From Amycolatopsis coloradensis (lineage in GTDB: Bacteria; Actinomycetota; Actinomycetes; Mycobacteriales; Pseudonocardiaceae): a stretch of 64,000 bases of DNA. Position 1 is the first letter of the stretch, and each line of letters begins with the position of its first letter. The notes below the pieces were generated by a model that saw nothing but the letters and a program-made list of their open reading frames with translations, was not told the DNA's origin and did no database searches. The stretch is from contig NZ_MQUQ01000014.1 in NCBI RefSeq assembly GCF_001953865.1, positions 56,849 through 120,848 on the forward strand, written 5' to 3'. Shown here in pieces: positions 8,319 through 17,294 of this stretch. Position numbers and translations under genes: made by a program.

Positions 8319-11300
8319 TCACCCACCCCCGGGTCTACGAAGTCGCTCCGGCGTCAGCGTTTCGGAGGCCGGGGCCTGTGAGGAACGTGACCGCCGAGCG
8401 TCCTTCTTCGCGCGGCGCTTCTCTTTCCTGGTCTCGACCATCGTGTACAGCGTCGGCACCAGGATCAGCGTCAGCAGAGTCGAGCTGACCAACCCGCCGA
8501 TCACCACGATCGCCAGCGGCTGCCCGATGAACCCGCCCTGGCCGGTGAGGCCGAGCGCCATCGGGATCAGCGCGAAGATGGTCGCCGCCGCGGTCATCAG
8601 GATCGGCCGCAGCCGCCGCCTGCCGCCTTCGACCACCGCGTCGGCGACGCTCATCCCCGAAGCCCGGTACTGGTTGATCAGGTCGATCAGCACGATCGCG
8701 TTGGTCACCACGATGCCGACGAGCATCAGCATGCCGATCAGCGCGGGCAGGCCGAGCGCGGTCCCGGTGGCCAGCAGCAGCCCGATCGCACCGGTCGCCG
8801 CGAACGGGATCGACACCAGCAGGATCAGCGGCTGGAGCAGGCTGCGGAACGTCGCCACCATGATCAGGTACACGATCGCGACCGCGGCCAGCAGCGCGAG
8901 GAACAGGTTCCCGAACGCCTCCTGCTGGTCCTCGCTGACCCCGCCGAGCTTGTACGCCGCGCCACCGCTGAACGTCAGACCGTCCAATTCGGACTGAATG
9001 GCCTTGGTGGTCGCGGCGAGGTCCGCGCCGGTGTTCTTGGCGGTGACCGTGGTGCTCAGCTCGCCCGAGGTGCGGTGCACCGCGGCCGGTCCGTCCACAG
9101 TGGACACGTTCGCGACGGTGTCCAGCCGGACGACGCCGGTGGCGCCCGGGATCGGCAGCGCCTTGATCGCGTCCACCGACACCGGGGCCGAGCCCGCGCG
9201 CAGCACGATGTCGGTGCGCTGCCCGTCCACCGGTAGCTGGGTCACCGTGCGGCCGGCGATGGCCTGGTTCGCGATCTGGCCGATCGTCGTCGCCGAAAGC
9301 CCGCTCGCGGCGGCCTTGGCGGCGTCGACCTCGACCTGCACACGCGGCGAGCCCTGCGCGAGGTCACTGGTCACCTCGGTCAGGTCCGGCACCCCGGACA
9401 GGGCCTGGCGGACCTGCTCGGCGGCGGGCTTCAGCGAGGCCTCGTCGGGAGCGGTGACGGTGATCGAGACCCCGTCGGAGTTGAAGCCACCGGCTTCGGC
9501 GCCGATCTTGACTTCGCCGAGTCCCGGCCCGCTCAGCTTGCCCCGCAAGCGATCCGAGAGCGCGTCGAGGTCGGTGTCCTTGGCGACGGTGGCCTGGATG
9601 TTGGTCGCCGTCCCGCCACCGCCGAAGAAGTTGCTTCCGCCGATGCTCACCTGGTAGGTCTCGACGTCGGGTTCGGCGGCGAGTGCCCGCTCCACCGCGC
9701 CGGCGGCCTTCTCCTTGGCTTCGGAACTCGTGCCGGGCGGCAGTTTCTGCGAAAGGCTCAGCGTCGTCGAGCCGGACTGGTCGAGGAAGTTCGTGTTCAG
9801 CTGCGACGCGAGCCCGACCGTGCCGCCGAAGATGATCAGCGCCAGCAGGACCACGGCGACGCGGCGCTGGGTGGCGAACCGGATCACCGGCACGTACCCG
9901 CGCTGGAGCAGCCCGCGGCGTTCCTTGTCTTCCGCGGCCTGCCGCGTGAGTTCGGCCTCGTGGTCGTTCGCCGGTGTCTTGGGCGGCTTGAGGAACCAGT
10001 ACGCGAGCACCGGCACGATCGTCAGTGAGACCAGCAGCGACGCCAGCAGCGCCACGGTGACCGTGATCGCGAACGGGGAGAACAGTTCACCGACGAATCC
10101 GCCGACGAAGGCGATCGGCAGGAACACCGCGACGGTGGTCAGCGTGGACGAGGTCACCGCCCCCGCCACCTCGCGCACGCCGTCGAGGACCGCGCGTTCC
10201 TTTTCCTCGCCGTACGCCAGATGTCGTTTGATGTTCTCCAGCACCACGATCGAGTCGTCGACCACCCGGCCGATCGCGATGGTGAGCGCGCCGAGGGTGA
10301 GCAGGTTCAGCGACAGATCACCGGTCCACAACGCCAAGAGCGCCACGACGACCGAAAGCGGGATCGACACCGCCGTCACGAGCGTGGACCGCAGCGACAT
10401 CAGGAACAACAGGATCACGAGGACCGCGAAAGCCAGCCCCAGCAGCCCTTCGGTGGTCAGCCCGCTGATCGCGTCCTTGACCGGGGTGCCCTGGTCGAAC
10501 ACGACGCTCATCTCGGCGCCGATCTTCTTCGACAGCCCGGGCAGCTTGTCCCGCACCGATTCCGAGATCGCGACCGCGTTCCCGTTCTCCACCATGGTGA
10601 TCGAGAGCCCGAGGCTCGGCTTGCCGTTGGTGCGCGTGATCGACGTCGGCGGCGCGAAGCCGGCCTGGACGTCCGCGACTTCACCGAGCTTCACCGGCTT
10701 GGGCGCCTGCGCACCGGGACGCGACGACGGCGAGGCCGACGGCGTCAGGTGGAGATCCTTGAACGTGTCCACTGTGATCGGTCCGCCGCCGACCTGGACG
10801 GTGAGCGTCTTGTCCCCTTCGGTGATCGTCCCGGCCGGGACGGCGGCACCGGCGGTCTGCAAGGTGGTGGCGATCGACGACGGGTCGACACCCGCCGCGG
10901 CCAGCTTCGCGTAGTCCAGCGCGATCGTGACCCGCGGCTGCCGCGCACCGGTCACCGTGACCTCGCGGACGCCGTCGATCTTGCGCAGTTCCGGCGCGAC
11001 CTCCCCGGTCAGCGCGGGCGCGAGCGCCTGCGGGTCGCCGGTGGTCCCGGCGGCGAGCAGCACGACCGGGAGGTCGTCGGTGGATCCCGCGGACACCGAC
11101 GGTTCGGTGTTCTGCGGCAGCCGCGCCTTGACCCCGTCCACCACGCGCTGGATCTGCCCGACGGCGGCGTCGATGTCCGTGCCGAATTCGAACCGCGCGG
11201 TGATCTGCGACAAGCCTTCGGACGACGTCGAGTTCAGCTCTTCGAGGCCCTTCAGGCCCTGCAAACCGCCCTCGAGCGGCTCGGTGACCTGGCGATCGAC

Positions 11301-11477
11301 CGCGTCCGGCGACGCGCCCGTGTACGGCGTGATGATCTGCGCCTGCGGGAATTGCAGTGAGGGGAACAGCTGCTGCTTGAGCTGAGGCAGCGCGAAGGCG
11401 CCGAAGCCGATGACCACCAGGGCGAGCAGCCCGATGAGACTTCGGTTGCGCAGGCTCAGTCTGGCCAGCGTGGACAT
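8319..11477 (-). CDS. RND-family efflux transporter (HAE1/AcrB type)
   Basis: 1052-residue inner-membrane proton-driven exporter of the hydrophobe/amphiphile efflux type, similar in plan to Bacillus SwrC. One N-terminal helix (about 13-31), a large extracytoplasmic domain starting with FPSLQFPQAQIITPYTGAS, helices 2-6 from about residue 340, the duplicated half beginning at the helix near 540 (VAVVLLALIIFGGT), a second large loop, and helices up to about 1020. The intramembrane GRVVDDSIVVLENI segment carries the paired acidic residues used for proton relay. No adaptor or outer-membrane channel gene adjoins, which is usual for RND proteins in Gram-positives. No TetR gene is adjacent. Confidence 0.92.
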   Translation of the reverse strand: MSTLARLSLRNRSLIGLLALVVIGFGAFALPQLKQQLFPSLQFPQAQIITPYTGASPDAVDRQVTEPLEGGLQGLKGLEELNSTSSEGLSQITARFEFGTDIDAAVGQIQRVVDGVKARLPQNTEPSVSAGSTDDLPVVLLAAGTTGDPQALAPALTGEVAPELRKIDGVREVTVTGARQPRVTIALDYAKLAAAGVDPSSIATTLQTAGAAVPAGTITEGDKTLTVQVGGGPITVDTFKDLHLTPSASPSSRPGAQAPKPVKLGEVADVQAGFAPPTSITRTNGKPSLGLSITMVENGNAVAISESVRDKLPGLSKKIGAEMSVVFDQGTPVKDAISGLTTEGLLGLAFAVLVILLFLMSLRSTLVTAVSIPLSVVVALLALWTGDLSLNLLTLGALTIAIGRVVDDSIVVLENIKRHLAYGEEKERAVLDGVREVAGAVTSSTLTTVAVFLPIAFVGGFVGELFSPFAITVTVALLASLLVSLTIVPVLAYWFLKPPKTPANDHEAELTRQAAEDKERRGLLQRGYVPVIRFATQRRVAVVLLALIIFGGTVGLASQLNTNFLDQSGSTTLSLSQKLPPGTSSEAKEKAAGAVERALAAEPDVETYQVSIGGSNFFGGGGTATNIQATVAKDTDLDALSDRLRGKLSGPGLGEVKIGAEAGGFNSDGVSITVTAPDEASLKPAAEQVRQALSGVPDLTEVTSDLAQGSPRVQVEVDAAKAAASGLSATTIGQIANQAIAGRTVTQLPVDGQRTDIVLRAGSAPVSVDAIKALPIPGATGVVRLDTVANVSTVDGPAAVHRTSGELSTTVTAKNTGADLAATTKAIQSELDGLTFSGGAAYKLGGVSEDQQEAFGNLFLALLAAVAIVYLIMVATFRSLLQPLILLVSIPFAATGAIGLLLATGTALGLPALIGMLMLVGIVVTNAIVLIDLINQYRASGMSVADAVVEGGRRRLRPILMTAAATIFALIPMALGLTGQGGFIGQPLAIVVIGGLVSSTLLTLILVPTLYTMVETRKEKRRAKKDARRSRSSQAPASETLTPERLRRPGGG

Positions 11478-11609
11478 GGCGGGATCCCCCAGGTAGTGCT
11501 CGGGAACGTGTGGATTACCGCGAGCCTTTCATGGCGGGGGGTGGACTGGATTCACACTACGGGTGGAATCGGGCTACGACTTCGGGATGAGGTTGTCCGC
11601 CATCCGGTG

Positions 11610-12734
11610 TCAACTTCGCCGTTCTGTCACCTGATCGGCGCCGCTGTGCGGTTCGTCGTTCACTGGCTGTTCCGAATCGTGTTCGGGCTCACTGTCGGCC
11701 GTTTCGCCGTCCGGACGGGGACGCCGCAGCGGGACGGTCGTCCGTTCCCACCGTTTGCGGCCCTCCTCGGCGCGGATCCGCTCGCTGGCCCGTTCCATCT
11801 CCAGCCGCCGCCATTTCCGGCGCTGGCGTTTGGTCGCCTTGGCGGGCCACAGTTCCTGGATCGCGCTGTTGAAGTAGGCGCCGCCGACCACCGCGAGGCC
11901 GATGAAGAACATCAGCAGCAGGAACGCGATCGGCGCGGCGAGCGCGCCGTAGGTGTAGCCGGTCTTGGTGATCCAGTTCAGGTAGATCCGCAGCCCGATG
12001 CTGGAGAGCAGGAACACGGCCATGGCGAGCATCGCGCCCGGCAGCCCGCGGTGCCACGGCAGCCTGCGCGGCAGGGACAGCTTGTACAGCGTCGTCAGCG
12101 CCAGCACGATCATCACGGCCAGCACCGGGTAGTACAGCGCGCCGACCCAGAACGACACCGTGCCGCGCCAGTCCGTGGGGAAGAACTGGGGGAGCAGGTC
12201 CGGCCCGATCGCCAGCAGCGGCAGCCCGACCACCAGGATGACCAGCCCGGCCAAGTAGAGCAGCAGCGCGAAGATCCGCTGCCAGACGTCGTTGCGGACG
12301 CCGTACTGGTCGTGCGCCACGGTGATCGCGTCGACGAACGACGACATCGCCGACGAACCCGCCCACAGTGAGATCAGGAAGCCGACGGAGACGATCTCGC
12401 CCTTGCCGACGAACAGGATGCTGTTGACCGTCGGCTCGATGATGTCGTGCACGGCGTTGTCACTGAAGATCGTCTTGCTGAAGGTGATGATCCGGTCGTG
12501 GACCGCGGTCACGACCTCCTGGCCGAACCAGTCGCCGACGAAGCCGAGGCAACCGAGGAGACCGAGCAGCAGCGGCGGCAGCGACAGTGTCTGCCAGAAC
12601 GCGGCTTCGGCGGCCTCGGAGAAGATGTTGCCTTCCCACGCCTTGTTGAGCGTGCGGCTGAGCAGGCGCAACGGGCCCCTGCGGACCTTCGCGACCTCGG
12701 CGGCCGGCTCGTTCCGGCCGTTCTCCTCGCTCAT
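11610..12734 (-). CDS. YihY/BrkB-family membrane protein
   Basis: 374-residue integral membrane protein of the YihY/virulence factor BrkB family (once mis-called RNase BN). The conserved core includes FWQTLSLPPLLLGLLG near residue 50, the WAGSSAMSSFVDAIT segment, and helices up to LMFFIGLAVVGGAYFN; the C-terminal ~70 residues are charged (RQRRKWRRLEMERASERIRAEE) and probably cytoplasmic coiled coil. ATG 12734 is preceded by GGAGGAGC; an upstream extension to 12779 lacks a ribosome site. Role unknown. Divergent from the helicase gene. Confidence 0.88.
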   Translation of the reverse strand: MSEENGRNEPAAEVAKVRRGPLRLLSRTLNKAWEGNIFSEAAEAAFWQTLSLPPLLLGLLGCLGFVGDWFGQEVVTAVHDRIITFSKTIFSDNAVHDIIEPTVNSILFVGKGEIVSVGFLISLWAGSSAMSSFVDAITVAHDQYGVRNDVWQRIFALLLYLAGLVILVVGLPLLAIGPDLLPQFFPTDWRGTVSFWVGALYYPVLAVMIVLALTTLYKLSLPRRLPWHRGLPGAMLAMAVFLLSSIGLRIYLNWITKTGYTYGALAAPIAFLLLMFFIGLAVVGGAYFNSAIQELWPAKATKRQRRKWRRLEMERASERIRAEEGRKRWERTTVPLRRPRPDGETADSEPEHDSEQPVNDEPHSGADQVTERRS

Positions 12735-12996
12735 GCAGCTCCTCCGCCAGCGCCGAGCGCCCTTGACGGGGTCCAGCATGGTCCATGTCCGGGCATTCGG
12801 CTCGCCGCCCCTGGGTTTTCAGGTGAGTAAACCGACAACGGGGGTGGCGCTTCCGGCGTTCCACGGAGGCGGCGGGTAGGCTCACTGGAGTGCCCTCACC
12901 TCAGGCGCCGGCGTCGCGGCCGGATACCAAAGTGGGGGTTTTCGCTTGTGGCAAGGCGATTGACCAGGGGTTTCGGTGAGGGAGGAGGGGAACCGC

Positions 12997-14751
12997 ATGG
13001 CGGAAACGGTTGAACGTGATCGAGGCGAGCTGGGCGCGCCTCCCGCGGCGAAGGACAGCACCGCCCGCCCGCTGCGTGCCTGGCAGCGCCGCGCGCTGAC
13101 GAAGTACCTGACGAAGAAACCGCAGGACTTCCTGGCCGTCGCGACGCCGGGCGCGGGCAAGACGGTGTTCGGGCTCCGGATCGCCGCCGAGCTGCTGAGC
13201 GACCGGACCATCGAGAAGATCACCATCGTCGCGCCGACGGAACACCTGAAGCACCAGTGGGCCGCTTCCGCGGCGGCCGCGGGGATCGCGATCGACTCGA
13301 ACTTCCGCAACGGCGCCGGTGCCACCTCGCGCGACTACCAAGGTGTCGCGGTGACCTACGCGCAGGTCGCGGCGCATCCGACGCTGCACCGTGTGCGCAC
13401 CGAGAACCGCAAGACGCTGGTCATCCTCGACGAGATCCACCACGGCGGTGACGCGAAGTCCTGGGGCGACGCGATCCGCGAGGCGTTCACGCCCGCCGTC
13501 CGCCGTCTCGCGCTGACCGGGACACCGTTCCGCAGTGACGACTCGCAGATCCCGTTCGTCACCTACGAACCCGACGGTTCGGGCTTCCAGCGCAGCAAAT
13601 CCGACCACTCCTACGGTTACGCCGACGCGCTCGCCGACGGCGTCGTCCGGCCGGTCGTCTTCCTCGCCTACTCCGGTGAGGCCTCCTGGCGCACGAGCGC
13701 GGGGGAGGAGTTCACCGCACGGCTCGGCGAGCCGCTGACCGCGGAGCAGAACGCGCGGGCCTGGCGCACCGCGCTCGATCCCGCCGGTGAATGGATCCCG
13801 TCGGTGCTCCAGGCCGCGGACACCCGCCTCGCGCAGTTGCGCGCCAACGGCATCCCGGACGCCGGTGGCCTGGTGATCGCCACCGACCAGGATTCCGCGC
13901 GTGCCTACGCCAAGATTTTGGAGCGCCTCTCCGGCCAGACCCCGACGGTCGTCCTCTCCGACGACCCCAAGGCGTCCGGGCGGATCAAGGAGTTCTCCGA
14001 CTCGACCGATCGCTGGCTGGTCGCGGTCCGGATGGTGTCCGAAGGCGTCGACGTCCCGCGGCTCGCGGTCGGCGTCTACGCCACGAGCGCGTCGACCCCG
14101 CTGTTCTTCGCGCAGGCCATCGGCCGGTACGTGCGATCGCGCAAACCCGGCGAGACGGCTTCGGTGTTCCTGCCGAGCGTGCCGGTGCTGCTGGAACTGG
14201 CCAGTGAGCTGGAGGCCCAGCGCGACCACGTCCTCGGCAAGCCGCACCGCGAGAAGGAGGGCTGGGAGGACGAACTCCTCGCCCAGGCCAACCGCACCGA
14301 GGACGAGCCGGGCGAGGAGGAGAAGGCGTTCACCTCGCTGGGTGCCTCCGCCGAGCTCGACCAGGTCATCTACGACGGCAACTCCTTCGGCACCGCGGTG
14401 TTCTCCGGTTCCGACGAGGAGCAGGAGTACCTCGGCCTGCCGGGGCTGCTGGAACCGGACCAGGTCCGCGCCCTGCTGCGGAAGCGGCAGGAAGAGCAGC
14501 TTTCGGACGAGAAGCGGCGCAAGCCCAAGGCCGAGCAGGAGGCGCCGGTCGTGCGGCCGCAGTCGGTGAGCGAACGGCTCGGCGCGCTGCGCAAGGAGCT
14601 GAACGCCCTGGTGGGCGTGCACCACCACCGGACGAGGAAGCCGCACGGCGCGATCCACAACGAACTGCGCCGGATCTGCGGCGGACCGCCGACCGCGATG
14701 GCGACGGTCGAACAGCTCGAAGAGCGGATCGTCACCCTCCGCACCTGGTAG
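12997..14751 (+). CDS. DEAD/DEAH-type (DEIH) superfamily 2 helicase
   Basis: 584-residue ATP-dependent nucleic acid helicase/translocase. Q-like entry RPLRAWQRRAL, Walker A PGAGKT (51-56), Walker B/box II DEIHHG (145-150), motif III LTGTPFR (about 166-172), and C-terminal motifs SEGVDVPRLAV and QAIGRYVRSR. The tail after about residue 480 is charged and predicted helical (DQVRALLRKRQEEQLSDEKRR). Relatives occur widely in actinobacteria without a fixed role; DNA repair and phage defence are both possible. The ATG at 12997 follows a strong GGAGGAGGGG (12981-12990); an in-frame GTG at 12976 is less likely. Confidence 0.9.
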   Translation: MAETVERDRGELGAPPAAKDSTARPLRAWQRRALTKYLTKKPQDFLAVATPGAGKTVFGLRIAAELLSDRTIEKITIVAPTEHLKHQWAASAAAAGIAIDSNFRNGAGATSRDYQGVAVTYAQVAAHPTLHRVRTENRKTLVILDEIHHGGDAKSWGDAIREAFTPAVRRLALTGTPFRSDDSQIPFVTYEPDGSGFQRSKSDHSYGYADALADGVVRPVVFLAYSGEASWRTSAGEEFTARLGEPLTAEQNARAWRTALDPAGEWIPSVLQAADTRLAQLRANGIPDAGGLVIATDQDSARAYAKILERLSGQTPTVVLSDDPKASGRIKEFSDSTDRWLVAVRMVSEGVDVPRLAVGVYATSASTPLFFAQAIGRYVRSRKPGETASVFLPSVPVLLELASELEAQRDHVLGKPHREKEGWEDELLAQANRTEDEPGEEEKAFTSLGASAELDQVIYDGNSFGTAVFSGSDEEQEYLGLPGLLEPDQVRALLRKRQEEQLSDEKRRKPKAEQEAPVVRPQSVSERLGALRKELNALVGVHHHRTRKPHGAIHNELRRICGGPPTAMATVEQLEERIVTLRTW

Positions 14752-14836
14752 CGCCCTCGTAAGCGCTATGAAAGGTCCTTTCATGGCATTGGGCACGGGG
14801 AGCGGCGTCGTGAGTATCTGAGGCACTGACTGCCTG
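14752..14836. repeat. Gap with a short ATGAAAGG palindrome
   Basis: ATGAAAGG (14768-14775) and CCTTTCAT (14777-14784) form a perfect palindrome 16 nt after the helicase stop. Its bases resemble the inner part of the family A palindrome at 40425-40481, so it may be a reduced relative and could terminate the helicase transcript. No gene is supported here. Confidence 0.45.
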
Positions 14837-14999
14837 CTCGGACGACACACGTGCTCGGATGGACGATGCACGTGTTTGGACGGACGACACACGTGATCGG
14901 ACGGACGGCAGGCGTGTCGTCCACTCAGTCACGCGCGTCGTCCGTTGGATCACGCGTGTCGTCCACCCAAGCACGCGTGTCGTCCACCTAAGCACGCGA
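14837..14999. repeat. Array of 21-bp units in head-to-head orientation
   Basis: Four units of one orientation end at 14853, 14874, 14895 and 14916, each ending in CACGTG or GGCGTG after GGACGACACA-like sequence. From 14909 the inverse unit (form CACGCGTGTCGTCCACC) repeats at 14909, 14930, 14951 and 14972, with a partial copy at 14993. The spacing is exactly 21 bp throughout, two helical turns. The two halves are inverted copies, so long hairpins are possible. Reading frames through it give seven-residue peptide repeats but have no start signal worth calling. A shorter relative is at 46746-46796. Confidence 0.8.
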
Positions 15000-15192
15000 C
15001 ACCGCCGGTTCGGTCAGCGAACGCCCCGGTCAGCGCGCCACTGCCGCTGCTGCCGTCACACCGCGTGAGTGGTGGCGGTCACACTGTCAGCGGACCTAGA
15101 CTGCGTACGCCTTGCTACGGCCACGTTGCCAAACCGTGTCCATTTGATGAGGCTTAATCGATCCAGCCGTCTTCCGCGAAACCCTTTCGGCG

Positions 15193-15219
15193 GCATATGT
15201 TGTCGCCCACAACATATGC
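15193..15219. promoter_or_regulatory. Probable operator upstream of xylF
   Basis: Perfect inverted repeat GCATATGTTGT (15193-15203), spacer CGCCC, ACAACATATGC (15209-15219), 62 nt upstream of the xylF ATG. It is AT-rich against the local background, and its placement suits a repressor site downstream of the promoter. The ROK regulator encoded at the end of this cluster is the natural candidate to bind it; this pairing is inferred. Confidence 0.65.
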
Positions 15220-15281
15220 GCGATGGTGCGATCGGTCCGCCTGGATCGCCGCCCGCGAGCAAGATTCGGAAAGGTTCGAGG

Positions 15282-16415
15282 ATGCGCAGCAGAACCCTTA
15301 CCCTCCTCGCCGCGACGGTGGGCGCCGGCCTGGTGCTCTCCGCCTGTGGCGCCAACTCCGCCGACTCGGGCAGCGGCAACTCCTCGCAGTCCGCCCCCGC
15401 CCCCGGCGGTGCCGCCGCCGGTGGCAAGGTCGGCGTCATCCTGCCGGAGACCGCGACCTCCGCGCGCTGGGAGTCCTTCGACAAGCCGTTCCTGACCAAG
15501 GCGCTCAAGGACGCGGGCTTCGACGCCGACGTCCAGAACGCCCAGGGCGACGTCCAGAAGTTCACCACGCTCGCCGACGGCATGATCGCGCAGAACGTCA
15601 AGGTCCTGATCATCGCCGCCATCAACGGCGAGGTCGGCTCGGCGGTCGCCAAGAAGGCACAGGCCGCGGGTATCCCGACGATCGACTACGACCGCCTGAA
15701 CCTCGGCGGCAGCTCCGACTACTACGTCTCGTTCGACAACGAGAAGGTCGGCCAGCTCCAGGGCCAGGGCCTCGCCGACGCGCTGAAGGACAAGAAGGGC
15801 GCCGAGGTCGTCATGATCGAGGGTGCCCCGACCGACAACAACGCGACGTTGTTCGCCAACGGTCAGAAGTCCGTCCTGCAGCCGAAATTCGCCAGCAACG
15901 ACCTCAAGCTCGTCCGCGAACAGGCCATCGACAACTGGGACAACCAGAAGGGTGGCCAGACCTTCGAGCAGATCCTGACCGACAACAAGGGCAAGGTCGA
16001 CGGCGTCGTCGCCGCGAACGACGGTCTCGCGGGCGCGGTCATTACCGTGCTGAAGAAGAACGGCCTCAACGGCAAGGTCCCGGTCACCGGCCAGGACGCC
16101 ACCGCGGACGGCCTCATGGCCATCCTGCGCGGCGACCAGTACATGACCGTCTTCAAGCCGATCAAGGAAGAGGCCGAGGCCGCGGCGAAGCTCGCCGTCC
16201 TGCTGGCCAAGGGTGACAAGGCGGGCGCCGACGCGCTGGCCACCGGCAAGGCGAAGGACCCGAAGGGCAACCGCGAGGTCAAGTCCGTGCTCCTCGAGCC
16301 GAAGCTGACCACCAAGGACGGTGTCAAGGAGGTCGTGACGCAGGGCTACGTCAAAGCGGCCGAGATCTGCGGCGGCGACCTGGCCGCGGCGTGCACGCAG
16401 CTCGGTATCTCCTGA
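15282..16415 (+). CDS. xylF: Xylose-type sugar ABC transporter substrate-binding lipoprotein
   Basis: 377-residue periplasmic-binding-protein-fold lipoprotein that captures a monosaccharide, probably D-xylose, outside the membrane. The signal peptide ends in the lipobox LSAC with C22 as the lipid-anchored residue, followed by a Ser/Gly/Pro-rich linker. The mature domain starts KVGVILPETATSARWESFD, typical of XylF/ChvE-type proteins, and contains DNNATLFANGQ and VVAANDGLAGAVI, the ligand-site segments. The ATG at 15282 follows TCGAGG. First gene of xylFGH-ROK, behind an inverted-repeat operator. Confidence 0.9.
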   Translation: MRSRTLTLLAATVGAGLVLSACGANSADSGSGNSSQSAPAPGGAAAGGKVGVILPETATSARWESFDKPFLTKALKDAGFDADVQNAQGDVQKFTTLADGMIAQNVKVLIIAAINGEVGSAVAKKAQAAGIPTIDYDRLNLGGSSDYYVSFDNEKVGQLQGQGLADALKDKKGAEVVMIEGAPTDNNATLFANGQKSVLQPKFASNDLKLVREQAIDNWDNQKGGQTFEQILTDNKGKVDGVVAANDGLAGAVITVLKKNGLNGKVPVTGQDATADGLMAILRGDQYMTVFKPIKEEAEAAAKLAVLLAKGDKAGADALATGKAKDPKGNREVKSVLLEPKLTTKDGVKEVVTQGYVKAAEICGGDLAAACTQLGIS

Positions 16416-16503
16416 CCCGTTAATCCAGACGACCGGGCCGGGGTGTGCTCGCCAGACAGCGCGCCCCGGTCCGGTTCCCAGCCGGGAGAATTCGAGAACC
16501 CCC

Positions 16504-17277
16504 ATGAGTGAACCCATCCTCGAACTGAAGCAGCTGAACAAGAGCTTCGGACCGGTCCACGTTCTCCACGACGTGGACTTCAACGTGCGTGCCGGTGAGG
16601 TCACCGCGCTGGTCGGCGACAACGGTGCGGGTAAGTCCACGCTGGTCAAGTCGATCGCCGGGATCCACGGCTACGACTCGGGCACGGTGAAGTTCCAGGG
16701 CGAGCCGGTGCACATCCACGGCCCGCGCGACGCCGCGGATCTGGGCATCGAGGTCGTCTACCAGGACCTCGCGCTGGCGGAGAACCTCGACATCGTGCAG
16801 AACATGTTCCTCGGCCGGGAACGCGGCAGCAAATGGCTGCTCGACGAGGCCAGCATGGAGAAGGCGGCCCGCGAGACGCTCGCCTCGCTTTCGGTCCGCA
16901 CCGTGAAATCCGTCCGCACGCCGGTTTCGGCCCTCTCGGGCGGGCAGCGGCAGACCGTCGCGATCGCCAAGTCCGTGCTGTGGGACTCGAAGGTCGTCCT
17001 GCTCGACGAGCCGACCGCCGCACTCGGTGTCGCGCAGACCCGTCAGGTGCTCGACCTCGTCCGCCGCCTCGCGGAACAGGGCCTCGGGGTGGTGCTGATC
17101 AGCCACAACATGGCCGACGTCTTCGAGGTCGCCGACCGGATCGCGGTGCTCTACCTCGGCCGTCTCGTCGCCGAGGTGCACACCAAGGACGTGACCCACG
17201 GCCAGGTCGTGGAACTGATCACCGCCGGCCGCTCCGGCGACCTCGGCCTTGCCCGCCCCGAAGCCGTCGTACTGTGA
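16504..17277 (+). CDS. xylG: Sugar ABC transporter ATP-binding protein (single domain)
   Basis: 257-residue ATPase with one nucleotide-binding domain: Walker A GDNGAGKS (38-45), signature LSGGQ (144-148), Walker B VVLLDEP (164-170) and the switch His in LISHN. E. coli XylG and RbsA carry two such domains; this half-size form is found in actinobacterial and Frc-type transporters and presumably works as a homodimer. The substrate is inferred from its neighbours. It ends inside the start region of the permease gene, so translation is coupled. Confidence 0.9.
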   Translation: MSEPILELKQLNKSFGPVHVLHDVDFNVRAGEVTALVGDNGAGKSTLVKSIAGIHGYDSGTVKFQGEPVHIHGPRDAADLGIEVVYQDLALAENLDIVQNMFLGRERGSKWLLDEASMEKAARETLASLSVRTVKSVRTPVSALSGGQRQTVAIAKSVLWDSKVVLLDEPTAALGVAQTRQVLDLVRRLAEQGLGVVLISHNMADVFEVADRIAVLYLGRLVAEVHTKDVTHGQVVELITAGRSGDLGLARPEAVVL

Positions 17278-17294
17278 GTGAGAAAGAACCGGAA

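Noticed and set aside
14732-14995. 87-codon frame giving a heptapeptide repeat (TTRV pattern)
   Set aside because: The repeat comes from the 21-bp DNA period; no ribosome site and it runs across the inverted halves.
14837-14999. Possible CRISPR array
   Set aside because: Units are 21 bp with no unique spacers, and the array inverts in the middle; no cas genes nearby.
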